Of a DNA stretch of 44,149 nt, positions 1 through 8,541 are shown one piece after another. A program made the position numbers and the translations under genes. The notes beneath the pieces are model-generated. The model searched no databases. It worked only from the letters and a program-made list of their open reading frames with translations, and had not been told where the DNA came from. Each line of letters opens with the position of its first letter. Within the stretch, counting starts at the first letter, position 1. The stretch is from the NCBI GenBank assembly GCA_022865305.1, contig JALHSP010000152.1, positions 1 through 44,149 of the forward strand, read 5' to 3'. The DNA is from Bacteroidales bacterium. GTDB taxonomy: Bacteria; Bacteroidota; Bacteroidia; Bacteroidales; VadinHA17.

Positions 1-138
1 AGAAGAAATCTGGGACCTCCCTTATTACAATTAAGTTTAAATCTATAGGGGGTGAATAAAATTGATAAAAAATTGGATCCTGATAATCAGGATGTTAATA
101 AATTAAAATTTGAATCTAAATTATTAGTCGGACAATAG
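1..138 (+). other. Left-edge frame with internal TAG, possible gene end
   Basis: Frame 1 is open from the left edge to a TAG at 46-48, giving a short tail ending LLQLSLNL. The same frame then stays open to a second TAG at 136-138 and encodes a hydrophilic stretch containing DKKLDPDNQDVNK. This could be the 3' end of a gene lying to the left, possibly with a premature stop, or chance in AT-rich DNA. I do not recognise a family. Nothing else gene-like is visible before 217. Confidence 0.15.
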
Positions 139-216
139 TGACTCTTTATATACAAGTATATTAATACTTTGATCTGAAAAAAAATTCAGCTCTCCAGGCT
201 GGCTACCTGAATTTAG

Positions 217-232
217 CCCCCCTTCAGGGGGG
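217..232. repeat. GC-rich hairpin CCCCCC-TTCA-GGGGGG
   Basis: A perfect 6-bp C/G stem with loop TTCA lies in an intergenic stretch (about 190-270) also rich in G runs (GGTTGGGGGG, GGTTGGGGGC). It sits 43 bases beyond the stop of the leftward heme-barrel gene, so it could end that transcript, but there is no T run. Its composition matches the C-run/G-run intergenic elements at 11471-11580, 18907-18993 and 33878-33893, which suggests a dispersed repeat family. Confidence 0.5.
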
Positions 233-274
233 TTGGGGGGTGAGCTTCTCCGACAGGGCGGTTGGGGGCAACCT

Positions 275-1474
275 TTAGAATGCTGTTATAAATCCTGCGT
301 TAACCCTGCCGTAAGAATCACCTGAAAACTGATAAGTATATTCTCCCACAATCCTTAGATTACGCCTGAGAAGATAACCTGCATGAAGCGTTGCAGACTG
401 ATAATCAAGGTCCGTCAAATTACTTTCGACCCAGTTAAAAAGCCCTGTCAGGTACCATTTGCTCATATCACCTTTGGGTGCATAAATAACCTCTGTAAAA
501 CCTCCATTGGTCGATACATCATCGACTGTAAGTCCGGTGGATTCCAAAAATACCCTCGAGTCAGTTCTCCTGACATACTGGGCATTAATGATAAATTTCT
601 CGTCAAGGTTGATCCTGATATCAGGGCCATACATCCGGATTGTGCTTGTGAATGGTCCTGTAAGATCACTTAGGACTTCCTTGCCGGTATATCCGAAAAA
701 TCCTATGGAAATATTTTTCCCAAGCGACTGGTTTAACCTAAGCATAAAGTTCTTGTACTTGTCTTTGTCAAACAGGTATCCCTCTCCTGCCTCACCTATA
801 CCACATCCATTTACAATTTCTCCGACGATAGTGGTGCCAGTTGAAAAACTTTTATCGAGGATAATGCCTCTGTCATATTTCAGGTCAGCTGAAGAAGATC
901 CCGGCGCAGTACCATAAATTTTATATGGTTCGAGCGTAAATCTGAGCTCACTTTTGAATAAGGGATCTGATACCTGAAACTGCCCGATATAAAGGTTGAT
1001 GCCCGATCCCATAAAGTCATTATAAATCAGGAAAGCATCTTCCACCCCTGCAATTGATCCTCTTTCATTCAGCAGAAAATAAAAATAATAAGACAATTTT
1101 TCAGAAATCTCGCCTCCCGAAAGAATTTTCAAAACAAACGGAGCTCCAAAATCTGTCATTTTACCATTGTTGAAATTGTAAGAGGCAAATCCATCAATCC
1201 GGAAAGCAAGTGGCAATTCCCGGAATAGTGAAAGCTTATCATCTCCTGTCTGAATGAAGTATCTCGGTGATTCATATTCAGTCAGCCTGAATCCATTGCC
1301 TGCAAATTCATCGCCAAATGATTTAAGCCTTGGCATTGCCGGAGAATGGCATACCTGGCAGCTTATCTGGTATTTGCGTGCAAAGGCAGGGATAGCATTG
1401 CTGATCCTGGAAGGGATTAATAAAACAATAATTACAATCAGCAGGCTAATTTTAAAATATATTTCTCTTTTCAT
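275..1474 (-). CDS. Heme-binding outer-membrane beta-barrel protein
   Basis: This 399-residue protein starts with a hydrophobic signal segment (residues 7-24). One c-type heme motif follows, CQVCH at residues 39-43, inside the conserved-looking context PAFARKYQISCQVCH, with FGDEFAGNGFRL just after. The rest (about 70-399) alternates polar and aromatic residues, as transmembrane beta-strands do, with many Y/F/G pairs and a C-terminal strand ending FITAF. I infer a periplasmic heme domain attached to an outer-membrane barrel. The gene lies 36 bases downstream of a five-heme cytochrome on the same strand, probably in one operon, so a role in electron transfer across the envelope is plausible but not shown. 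It lacks the multiheme domains of Mtr-type conduits. The exact family name is uncertain. Confidence 0.7.
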   Translation of the reverse strand: MKREIYFKISLLIVIIVLLIPSRISNAIPAFARKYQISCQVCHSPAMPRLKSFGDEFAGNGFRLTEYESPRYFIQTGDDKLSLFRELPLAFRIDGFASYNFNNGKMTDFGAPFVLKILSGGEISEKLSYYFYFLLNERGSIAGVEDAFLIYNDFMGSGINLYIGQFQVSDPLFKSELRFTLEPYKIYGTAPGSSSADLKYDRGIILDKSFSTGTTIVGEIVNGCGIGEAGEGYLFDKDKYKNFMLRLNQSLGKNISIGFFGYTGKEVLSDLTGPFTSTIRMYGPDIRINLDEKFIINAQYVRRTDSRVFLESTGLTVDDVSTNGGFTEVIYAPKGDMSKWYLTGLFNWVESNLTDLDYQSATLHAGYLLRRNLRIVGEYTYQFSGDSYGRVNAGFITAF

Positions 1475-1510
1475 ATAGTTAATATTTACTATTTATCACA
1501 AAATTCCTTG

Positions 1511-2893
1511 TCATGGTAAGATCTGAACTGTGGTGCTGTGTTCATTGACCACTTTAATTTCAGATTCATCGGCAGGTACTTTCAGGAAATCAGCAACCGG
1601 TTTTACCAGAAGCTGGTAATTGAGTACTGCCCTTACTTTCATTTCGCCGGGAGCTGCATCGAATGGTATCCGGAATGTTAACTTTTCAACTTTGGCCTCC
1701 CTGGGACCAATCCGGTAGTCAACACCCTGTTTTGCTGTGTTCCATTGCATAATTGTCATTCGTCCTTCAGGATCAAAATAAGGCATTCTGAAAATCCTGT
1801 TCCCTGCCGGTATTCCATCCCGCTGAATGCCTTTAAAATCAGGTAATCCAAGGGGCAATCCCATATCCTGATAGGCCAGATAATCTCCTGAAATTGTATA
1901 TTCTTCTCCTTCAAAACCTTTTTTATCAACATTCAGATGATATACTTTCCCCTTTGCGTCAGTTGCCTCAACCTGAAGCCAGGCAATCCTGTCTTCCACT
2001 GATCCTGTGGGAAATTTGTGGCCGGTTTTCTGATTAAAAAGTACTACTGTAAATACAATGCTTTCGCCAGGTTCAGCTTCACGGATATCAGGCTGAATCC
2101 TCAGTTCAATTGTACCTCTTACTTTACCCGGATCATGGGCACCATGGAAAAGATGAAGACGTGAATCATCATAAGGTTTTGTCATCAGTGCATTAAGGAA
2201 TGGACCACCTTTTGGCATATGACAATCCTGACACCTGATATTTTCTTTGTAATAAGGACCTTCTTTCCACTCAAGCTGAGTACTTTTTACCCAGACACCA
2301 AAGGGATTTTTTTCATTATGACAGTTCCCGCAGAATTCCGTTGTACGGAAAAAATCGTTTGTAACAATTTTATGTGCAGGTGATTCAACAGTCGGAGTTC
2401 GTAACGCATATTTTGTTATCCCGGGTTTTACAAGGTAGCTGAAATTAAACGGAGGATCGGTTTGGGCAGCCTGTGTCAGATGGCATACCTCGCACGACAC
2501 TGATTCATTTGCCATACTTTTTGCTTCCGGTCTTGGCGGCGGAAACTCTTTACCACCCATGAAAGCTAAAGGTGTATGACAACCATTACATCCGTCAACG
2601 ACATTTTTGATCTCCGGTTTTGCATTGGAATGAGCAACGGCAAGATCAAAATATTCAATTTCATCCCAGTGATGAGTATATGCCTGCGACATCATTGCCT
2701 GTGACCATTGTTCATATAATCCAGGATGGCATGAACGGCACTTTTTTGCCGATTCAAAATCCTTGTAGGCATATTTACTTTTCAGATCTTCCTGAGGTGT
2801 CAATCTGCTTATGGTGAAGGCAGTCAATACAATTAAAATTGAGACAACCGGGATCATGAAAATCACTCCGGGAGACTTTCTTTTTTGTTTCAT
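1511..2893 (-). CDS. Pentaheme c-type cytochrome
   Basis: This 460-residue protein has an N-terminal hydrophobic segment (residues 10-29), an uncleaved anchor or a signal peptide. Five CxxCH heme sites follow: CRSCH 52-56, CNGCH 102-106, CEVCH 134-138, CGNCH 188-192 and CQDCH 221-225. The heme part resembles cytochrome c554-like multiheme domains. The C-terminal half (about 250-460) has no heme motifs and looks like a beta-sandwich. Multiheme cytochromes of this kind carry electrons in the periplasm for respiration or act on small nitrogen or sulfur compounds; the substrate cannot be told here. It is the first gene of a likely two-gene operon with the heme-barrel gene downstream, and diverges from the photolyase gene across 129 bases. 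Confidence 0.85.
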   Translation of the reverse strand: MKQKRKSPGVIFMIPVVSILIVLTAFTISRLTPQEDLKSKYAYKDFESAKKCRSCHPGLYEQWSQAMMSQAYTHHWDEIEYFDLAVAHSNAKPEIKNVVDGCNGCHTPLAFMGGKEFPPPRPEAKSMANESVSCEVCHLTQAAQTDPPFNFSYLVKPGITKYALRTPTVESPAHKIVTNDFFRTTEFCGNCHNEKNPFGVWVKSTQLEWKEGPYYKENIRCQDCHMPKGGPFLNALMTKPYDDSRLHLFHGAHDPGKVRGTIELRIQPDIREAEPGESIVFTVVLFNQKTGHKFPTGSVEDRIAWLQVEATDAKGKVYHLNVDKKGFEGEEYTISGDYLAYQDMGLPLGLPDFKGIQRDGIPAGNRIFRMPYFDPEGRMTIMQWNTAKQGVDYRIGPREAKVEKLTFRIPFDAAPGEMKVRAVLNYQLLVKPVADFLKVPADESEIKVVNEHSTTVQILP

Positions 2894-3022
2894 AAGTTAC
2901 AGGATTTTACAAATTCTAAATTACATAAAATATCTTTCGTTCAGCTTGTAATTCAACAGTAAATTGTAATTTAGAATCAGACTTAATTAAACCACTTTTT
3001 AAAAGCCAGGTTCCAAAAGGCA

Positions 3023-4324
3023 ATGAAAATTAATATATTCTGGTTCAGAAGAGATTTAAGACTGGATGATAACACCGGACTTAATCAAGCTCTAAATTCT
3101 GGATTGCCGGTATTGCCTGTTTTTATCTTCGACACGAATATCATTGATGAGCTACCATCCGATGATCCCAGGGTAAATTTTATTTATGATTCACTTTTTT
3201 CAATTAACAAAGAACTTCAAAAATCAGGAAGCTCAATTTATATCCTGAAAGGTGATCCTGGAAAAATATGGAAAGAGCTAATAGTATCATATGATATTAA
3301 TGCAGTCTTTGTAAATAAAGATTATGAACCGTACTCAATCGAAAGGGATAACAGGATCGAATCACTGCTGAAGAAGCATCAGATCAGCTTTAAACGATAC
3401 AAAGACCAGGTGATATTTGAAGAAAGTGAAATTCTGAAATCCGATAACAAGCCCTATACAATTTTCACACCATATAAAAACAGGTGGCTGCAAAAGTTCA
3501 CTGAAAATTTTCCATTCATCACTGTTAATAAAGTAAATGAACGGTCGTTTTTTTATTCTTTCAGCTTTAAATTTCCTTCACTTGAAGTACTGGGTTTCAG
3601 TAATAGTAATGTTAGGGTGAGGCCATACGATCTGTCAGTTATCCCTGATTATCATAAATTTCGCGATATTCCAGCTTCTGACATGACGAGCTATCTTTCA
3701 CCACATCTCAGATTCGGAACTGTTAGCATCCGAAATCTGGTTAAAATTGCATTCCGGGAAAACCAGACATTCCTTAACGAGCTGATCTGGCGTGAATTCT
3801 TTATGCAGATATTATTCCATTTCCCGCATGTGGTTACGCGTAATTTTCGCACTGTTTATGATGATATTCAATGGATAAATGACGAAGGTGATTTTAAAAG
3901 GTGGTGCGCCGGTGAATCCGGGTATCCTATTGTTGACGCAGGAATGCGGCAACTTAATAAGACAGGATATATGCATAACAGGGTACGTATGATAACCGCA
4001 GGATTCTTATGTAAGCACCTTCTTATTGACTGGCGCTGGGGGGAAGCTTATTTTGCACAGAAGCTCCTTGATTATGAGCTTTCATCCAATAACGGTAACT
4101 GGCAATGGGCAGCAGGTACCGGCTGTGATGCCGCCCCTTATTTCAGGATTTTTAATCCCTATGCACAACAAAAGAAATTCGATCCTGAAAAAGAATATAT
4201 CAGGAAATGGATTGAAGATTTTGAACAGCCCGGTTACCCGGCAAAAATTGTCGAGCATGATTTTGCCAGGCAAAGGGCGATAACAATTTATAAATCAGGA
4301 ATTAAAAGTCCAGCCAGGGACTAA
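3023..4324 (+). CDS. phrB: Deoxyribodipyrimidine photolyase (class I)
   Basis: The 433-residue product repairs UV-induced cyclobutane pyrimidine dimers using blue light and FAD in the cytoplasm. The N-terminal alpha/beta domain begins with FWFRRDLRLDDNTGL (about residues 6-20), typical of class I photolyases. The C-terminal helical FAD domain holds ELIWREFFMQ, GYPIVDAGMRQLNKTGYMHN and the signature NNGNWQWAAGTGCDAAPYFR, with several Trp residues available for the electron-transfer chain. The protein is slightly shorter than E. coli Phr (about 470 residues) but all core blocks are present. A cryptochrome is a less likely alternative, because the Asn-rich flavin loop and DNA-binding segments look canonical. 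The gene is followed by a gap of 53 bases before the lipocalin gene. Confidence 0.93.
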   Translation: MKINIFWFRRDLRLDDNTGLNQALNSGLPVLPVFIFDTNIIDELPSDDPRVNFIYDSLFSINKELQKSGSSIYILKGDPGKIWKELIVSYDINAVFVNKDYEPYSIERDNRIESLLKKHQISFKRYKDQVIFEESEILKSDNKPYTIFTPYKNRWLQKFTENFPFITVNKVNERSFFYSFSFKFPSLEVLGFSNSNVRVRPYDLSVIPDYHKFRDIPASDMTSYLSPHLRFGTVSIRNLVKIAFRENQTFLNELIWREFFMQILFHFPHVVTRNFRTVYDDIQWINDEGDFKRWCAGESGYPIVDAGMRQLNKTGYMHNRVRMITAGFLCKHLLIDWRWGEAYFAQKLLDYELSSNNGNWQWAAGTGCDAAPYFRIFNPYAQQKKFDPEKEYIRKWIEDFEQPGYPAKIVEHDFARQRAITIYKSGIKSPARD

Positions 4325-4348
4325 CCAGAATTTAACCGGACAAATGTG

Positions 4349-4356
4349 TAATTTTG
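4349..4356 (+). promoter_or_regulatory. Putative -7 box of the lipocalin-GH16 unit
   Basis: TAATTTTG matches the Bacteroidota -7 consensus TAnnTTTG and ends 21 bases before the lipocalin ATG. No good TTTG is present about 20 bases upstream (only TTTA at 4331), so this is tentative. Confidence 0.35.
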
Positions 4357-4377
4357 TGTAAAAGGAAAAAATAAAAA

Positions 4378-4899
4378 ATGAAAAAAACAATTTTAATTCT
4401 GTTAGTCACTATGTTATTCAGTTCTCTCTTGGCACAGAAAAACCTGTCTGTTGTCTCCTCAGTTGATTTAAATAAATATACCGGTACCTGGTATGAAATT
4501 GCAAGATTGCCATTTTCTTTCGAATCCAAATTAAAATGTAATACCGCAACTTATTCACTCAGGGAAGATGGAAGAATAGCAGTATTGAATAAAGGCTATT
4601 ATATTTCAAATCCTGAAAAGATCAATACAGCAACAGGTATTGCATTTGTACCGGATAAAAACTTCCCGGCAAAACTCAAAGTACAGTTCTTCTGGCCTTT
4701 CAGAGGGAATTACTGGATAATGTACCTTGATACAGACTATAAATATGTCCTGATTGGTGAACCATCTTTGAAATATTTGTGGATTCTGGCCCGTGAGAAG
4801 AAACTGGATGAAACTGTCCTGCAAATGCTGCTTAGTAAGGCAGCCGATGCCGGTTATAATCTTACAAATCTTATCAGGACTGAACAAGACTGTAATTAG
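4378..4899 (+). CDS. Secreted lipocalin (Blc-like)
   Basis: This 173-residue protein has a cleavable signal peptide (residues 1-19, ending SSLLAQ). It then shows the lipocalin signature YTGTWYEIARLPF at about residues 35-47, including the GxW motif, and the later strand KYVLIGEPSLKYLWILARE with the conserved Arg near the end. Bacterial lipocalins of this group (Blc) are small beta-barrels that bind lipids, usually as outer-membrane lipoproteins. This one has no lipobox Cys, so it should be soluble in the periplasm or secreted. It is 3 bases upstream of the GH16 gene, indicating co-transcription, although the functional link is not obvious. Confidence 0.88.
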   Translation: MKKTILILLVTMLFSSLLAQKNLSVVSSVDLNKYTGTWYEIARLPFSFESKLKCNTATYSLREDGRIAVLNKGYYISNPEKINTATGIAFVPDKNFPAKLKVQFFWPFRGNYWIMYLDTDYKYVLIGEPSLKYLWILAREKKLDETVLQMLLSKAADAGYNLTNLIRTEQDCN

Positions 4900-4902
4900 A
4901 AA

Positions 4903-5784
4903 ATGAATAAAATCACTTTAATACCCTTACTATTTTTCTTTTCAGAAGGTCTGTTTGCTCAAAATGCATATCCATTTGTACCTGATTTCAATTCACCGGT
5001 ATTTATAACCGGTATGACGCTGGTGTGGAATGACGAATTCAATAATGAAGGCAAACCTGATCCATCCTTCTGGAGATATGAAACCGGCTTTGTCAGAAAC
5101 CAGGAATTGCAGTGGTATCAAGCTGAAAATGCAAATTGTACCGGTGGAGTACTTGTCATTGAAGGAAGAAAAGAAAAGATAAAGAATCCGGATTTTGTTA
5201 CCGGCAGCACTAACTGGAAAGCAAACAGGGAATATGCTGAGTATACCTCGGCAAGCATTCAGACCAGGGGATTAAAACAATGGCAATTCGGACGTTTCGA
5301 GATTCGTGCCAGAATCGATACGTCTCATGGTTCCTGGCCGGCAATATGGACTCTCGGCATTTCCGGAGGATGGCCTTCAGGAGGGGAAATTGATATCATG
5401 GAGTTTTACAGAATCAAAGATGTCCCTACTATTCTTGCCAATTTTGCCTGGGGAACGGAAAAACGTTTCGTGGCAAAATGGGACGACCTTAAAAAACCTC
5501 TGACAGATTTTACTGCAGATGATCCAGACTGGACCAGAAAATTCCACATATGGAAAATGGATTGGGACAAGGATTCGATAAGGCTTTACCTGGATAATCA
5601 ACTGCTTAACTTTGTACTTGTCCGTGAGAGTGTTAATCCTGACGGGTTCAATCCTTTTTTACAACCGCATTATCTTCTTATGAACCTTGCAATCGGGGCT
5701 AATGGCGGAGATCCTTCAAAATCATCCTTCCCGCTCAGATATGAGATTGACTGGGTGAGGATTTACCAGAAAAAACAGGATTAA
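4903..5784 (+). CDS. Glycoside hydrolase family 16 endo-beta-glucanase
   Basis: The 293-residue product has a signal peptide (to about residue 19, GLFAQ) and one GH16 catalytic domain. The catalytic core ExDxxE is intact as GEIDIMEF: Glu162 nucleophile, Asp164, Glu167 acid/base. SHGSWPAIWTLG and FHIWKMDWDKDSIRLYLD are further GH16 blocks, and the domain ends in the typical IDWVRIYQKK. Members with this arrangement mostly cut beta-1,3 or mixed-linked beta-glucans such as laminarin; the sequence alone does not separate laminarinase from lichenase. There is no lipobox and no T9SS tail, so the enzyme is probably periplasmic. It is in one unit with the lipocalin and is not next to a SusCD pair. 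Confidence 0.92.
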   Translation: MNKITLIPLLFFFSEGLFAQNAYPFVPDFNSPVFITGMTLVWNDEFNNEGKPDPSFWRYETGFVRNQELQWYQAENANCTGGVLVIEGRKEKIKNPDFVTGSTNWKANREYAEYTSASIQTRGLKQWQFGRFEIRARIDTSHGSWPAIWTLGISGGWPSGGEIDIMEFYRIKDVPTILANFAWGTEKRFVAKWDDLKKPLTDFTADDPDWTRKFHIWKMDWDKDSIRLYLDNQLLNFVLVRESVNPDGFNPFLQPHYLLMNLAIGANGGDPSKSSFPLRYEIDWVRIYQKKQD

Positions 5785-5799
5785 CAAGGGAGTTGAACA

Positions 5800-5833
5800 T
5801 TTAACAAAATCTCTTGTTGTTTATTTTGTTAAA
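5800..5833. terminator. 11-bp inverted repeat after the GH16 gene
   Basis: TTTAACAAAAT (5800-5810) and ATTTTGTTAAA (5823-5833) form a perfect 11-bp stem with a 12-base loop, 15 bases after the GH16 stop. The stem is AT-rich and only a short T stretch follows, so terminator strength is doubtful. Its right arm overlaps the putative -7 box of the next gene, so it could also be an operator. Confidence 0.4.
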
Positions 5834-5837
5834 TTTG
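5830..5837 (+). promoter_or_regulatory. Putative -7 box of the DAK2-DegV gene
   Basis: TAAATTTG matches TAnnTTTG and lies 23 bases upstream of the ATG at 5861. TTG trimers occur at 5814 and 5817, closer than the usual -33 spacing. The box overlaps the right arm of the inverted repeat at 5800-5833. Confidence 0.4.
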
Positions 5838-5860
5838 CAAAATTAATTAGCTGAAACAAA

Positions 5861-7666
5861 ATGACATTGGTTGCCTCAGTGCCGCTGGTTGAAATGGATG
5901 GCCGTAATTTGTACTATACATTTATTGCAGGCGCTAAAAAAGTAATCGAACACCAGATTGAGCTTAATAAGATCAATGTATTCCCGGTCAATGACGGAGA
6001 TACTGGTACCAATCTTGCGTCCACTATCAGATCGGTAATTGAATCCCTTCATCCGCACAGATCATATAAGATCACTGCAGACCGGATCGCTGAAGCCACG
6101 CTTCTTAACGCAAGAGGAAATTCAGGAATAATATTTGCCCAGTTCTTTTATGGCCTCAGCAACGAAACAGGAGATTTAAAATCTGTCACTCTGAGACAAT
6201 TTGCTGAAAGCATTCAGCGGTCGGTCAGATATGTTTATGAAGCCGTTGCCAATCCGGTTGAAGGTACAATGCTGACTGTTATCAAAGAGTGGGCAGAATA
6301 TATTAATGAAAACTGGCACAAATTCACTGACTTTAATCATCTGCTGGTCAGTTCATATGAAATTCTCAAAAAATCATTGCTCGAAACAAAGCTGAAGCTT
6401 GAAATACTTGCGAAAAACAATGTCGTTGATGCCGGGGCAAAAGGTTTTGTTCTTTTTGTTGAAGGAATTATTGAGTTCATCCATTCCAGGAATGTGAAGG
6501 AGCTTATTCTCTCAAAGGCAGAAACAACGTCTTTCCCGAAGATCGAGGAGGTAATTGCAGAAAAAGTCGATTTCAGATATTGCACTGAAGCAATAATAAA
6601 AAACAGTACCCTCGATAACAGTGCAATTAAAAATTTACTAGCAAAATTCGGAGATTCAATTGTTGTTGCAGGTTCAGACAGAATAAGAAGACTTCATGTC
6701 CACACAAACACTCCTGCAGAACTTTTTGATGAACTGAGGCATTCGGGAACACTGACTTTTCAAAAGGCGGATGATATGATCCGTCAGAGTGAAGCCGTCT
6801 ATCAGAGAAAATGGAAAATTGCTCTGGTAACTGACTCAACCTGTGACCTGTCGCAGGGGCTTATTGATCATTATCAGATTAATATGGTGCCCATTAACAT
6901 AAATTTCGGTGAAAACCATTACCTCGATAAGGTTACCATACAACCCGAACAGTTTTATAAGCTTCTCGATGAAAGTCCGGATTATCCGAAATCTGCCCAG
7001 GTCAATGAGACAGTTTTTATAAACCTTTATTCTCACCTGGCATCGCATTATGATTCCATAATTGCAATTCATCTCAGCGATAAGCTGAGCGGCACTTACA
7101 ACAGCAGCATAAGGGCTGCAAAATCAATCAGCAAGGAGTTTAACAAACCTATTTCAGTAATAAACTCCAGAAACCTGTCTGGTGCCCTTGGACTGATTAT
7201 TTTAAGGACAGCCATGGCGATTGAAGAAGGTTTTTCGCATGATCAGATAGTGGAAATGGCAGAGAAGTGGGTAAAGGATGCACGCATACTTGTAAGCGTC
7301 AGAACATTAAAATATATGGTCCGTGGCGGTCGCCTTTCAGCTGTCAGAGGCTTAATAGCACGATTACTTAACATTAATCCGATTGTTTCAATTGACGAAA
7401 CCGGTAAGGCTGTTATATTCGGAAAAGCTTTTAACCAGAAAGCAAATATGGAAAAGGTAATGACTCATATTAAATCGGCCACTCCCGGAAAGAAAATATG
7501 GAACTACATCATCCTCCATGCAAACAATTCTGATGCTGCCGTCTGGTATACCGAAAAAATGGAATTGCTGACAGGAATCAAGCCTGTATCAGTTGTAAAT
7601 ATCTCACCGGTAATCGGAGCCAACGCAGGAGTAGGAGCTGCATCTGTGGCTCTCCTTTATGAATAA
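5861..7666 (+). CDS. DAK2-DegV fusion, likely fatty-acid kinase FakA-FakB
   Basis: This 601-residue cytoplasmic protein joins two modules. Residues about 10-200 are a DAK2 (dihydroxyacetone-kinase-like) ATP-binding domain with the metal/nucleotide motif FPVNDGDTGTNL at about 42-53 and LLNARGNSGIIFAQFF. A middle FakA-like segment (FRYCTEAIIK, then HVHTNTPAE) follows. From about 317 comes a DegV lipid-binding domain (ALVTDSTCDLSQ, SKLSGTYNSS-like HLSDKLSGTYNSS, VRGGRLSAVRG). In Firmicutes the kinase FakA and the fatty-acid carrier FakB are separate and phosphorylate exogenous fatty acids to acyl-phosphate. The fusion implies the same activity in one chain. The function is inferred from domains. 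It is followed after 11 bases by the DUF1295 gene. Confidence 0.85.
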   Translation: MTLVASVPLVEMDGRNLYYTFIAGAKKVIEHQIELNKINVFPVNDGDTGTNLASTIRSVIESLHPHRSYKITADRIAEATLLNARGNSGIIFAQFFYGLSNETGDLKSVTLRQFAESIQRSVRYVYEAVANPVEGTMLTVIKEWAEYINENWHKFTDFNHLLVSSYEILKKSLLETKLKLEILAKNNVVDAGAKGFVLFVEGIIEFIHSRNVKELILSKAETTSFPKIEEVIAEKVDFRYCTEAIIKNSTLDNSAIKNLLAKFGDSIVVAGSDRIRRLHVHTNTPAELFDELRHSGTLTFQKADDMIRQSEAVYQRKWKIALVTDSTCDLSQGLIDHYQINMVPININFGENHYLDKVTIQPEQFYKLLDESPDYPKSAQVNETVFINLYSHLASHYDSIIAIHLSDKLSGTYNSSIRAAKSISKEFNKPISVINSRNLSGALGLIILRTAMAIEEGFSHDQIVEMAEKWVKDARILVSVRTLKYMVRGGRLSAVRGLIARLLNINPIVSIDETGKAVIFGKAFNQKANMEKVMTHIKSATPGKKIWNYIILHANNSDAAVWYTEKMELLTGIKPVSVVNISPVIGANAGVGAASVALLYE

Positions 7667-7677
7667 TAAACTTCACA

Positions 7678-8460
7678 ATGTCATTTTTACAGGTTTACAT
7701 TCATGCTCTGGCAGTTATAATGATATTTATGACCTCACTATGGATCGTGAGTGTCATAATAAAAAATGTCAGTATTGTTGATCTTTTCTGGGGATTTGGA
7801 TTTGTACTCGCCTCGGCATATTATTTCATGAATAGCGACGGATTTTATACCAGAAAAGTACTCATCATGTCTCTCGTTGCTATCTGGGGACTTCGCCTGT
7901 CAGCTTACCTGGTATGGCGTAATTATGGTAAAGGAGAGGATTTCAGATACAGAAATTTCCGTAAGAATTATGGTGAAAAAAGATACTGGTGGATAAGCTT
8001 CTTCAAGACATTCCTGCTCCAGGGAATCCTGATGTGGCTCATCTCAGCCCCTCTTCTCGGAGCTCAGTTTTATGGTCAGAATAAAGCTTTAAATATTCTC
8101 GATTACATTGGAATCATTTTCTGGATCACGGGCATTTTATTTGAAGCAGGAGGAGACTTCCAGCTTGCTGTTTTTAAAGCCAACCCGGCTAACAGGGGAA
8201 AAGTGCTTGACAAAGGTTTCTGGCGATATACACGTCATCCTAATTATTTTGGTGATTCTTCGGTATGGTGGGGTTATGGTTTTATCTGCCTGGCTGCCGG
8301 CAGCTATCTCCCGGCTTTGGGCTCTGTTCTGATGACAGCTCTGATAATCAAGGTATCGGGCGTTGCCCTGCTTGAAAAAAATCTGAAAGTGCACAAACCG
8401 CAATACAAAGAATATATAGAAAGAACCAGTTCATTCATTCCCTGGTTCCCCAAGAAATAG
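7678..8460 (+). CDS. DUF1295 / steroid 5-alpha-reductase-like membrane protein
   Basis: This 260-residue polytopic membrane protein has about six hydrophobic segments (roughly residues 8-28, 33-51, 60-80, 107-127, 140-160 and 205-225). The conserved C-terminal block FWRYTRHPNYFGD (about residues 180-192) and GLRLSAYLVWRNYGKGEDFR near residue 75 identify the DUF1295 family, related to steroid 5-alpha reductases and isoprenylcysteine methyltransferases. Family members are predicted NADPH-dependent lipid reductases, but the substrate is unknown. The gene starts 11 bases after the DAK2-DegV fusion, so the two probably form a lipid-related operon. Confidence 0.85.
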   Translation: MSFLQVYIHALAVIMIFMTSLWIVSVIIKNVSIVDLFWGFGFVLASAYYFMNSDGFYTRKVLIMSLVAIWGLRLSAYLVWRNYGKGEDFRYRNFRKNYGEKRYWWISFFKTFLLQGILMWLISAPLLGAQFYGQNKALNILDYIGIIFWITGILFEAGGDFQLAVFKANPANRGKVLDKGFWRYTRHPNYFGDSSVWWGYGFICLAAGSYLPALGSVLMTALIIKVSGVALLEKNLKVHKPQYKEYIERTSSFIPWFPKK

Positions 8461-8541
8461 AATTCTCTTAAAAATTTTAGCGATTACTTGTTTTTTTGAT
8501 AATTTAGAAGGATAATGGCTTGATACAAATCCCTGCAGACA

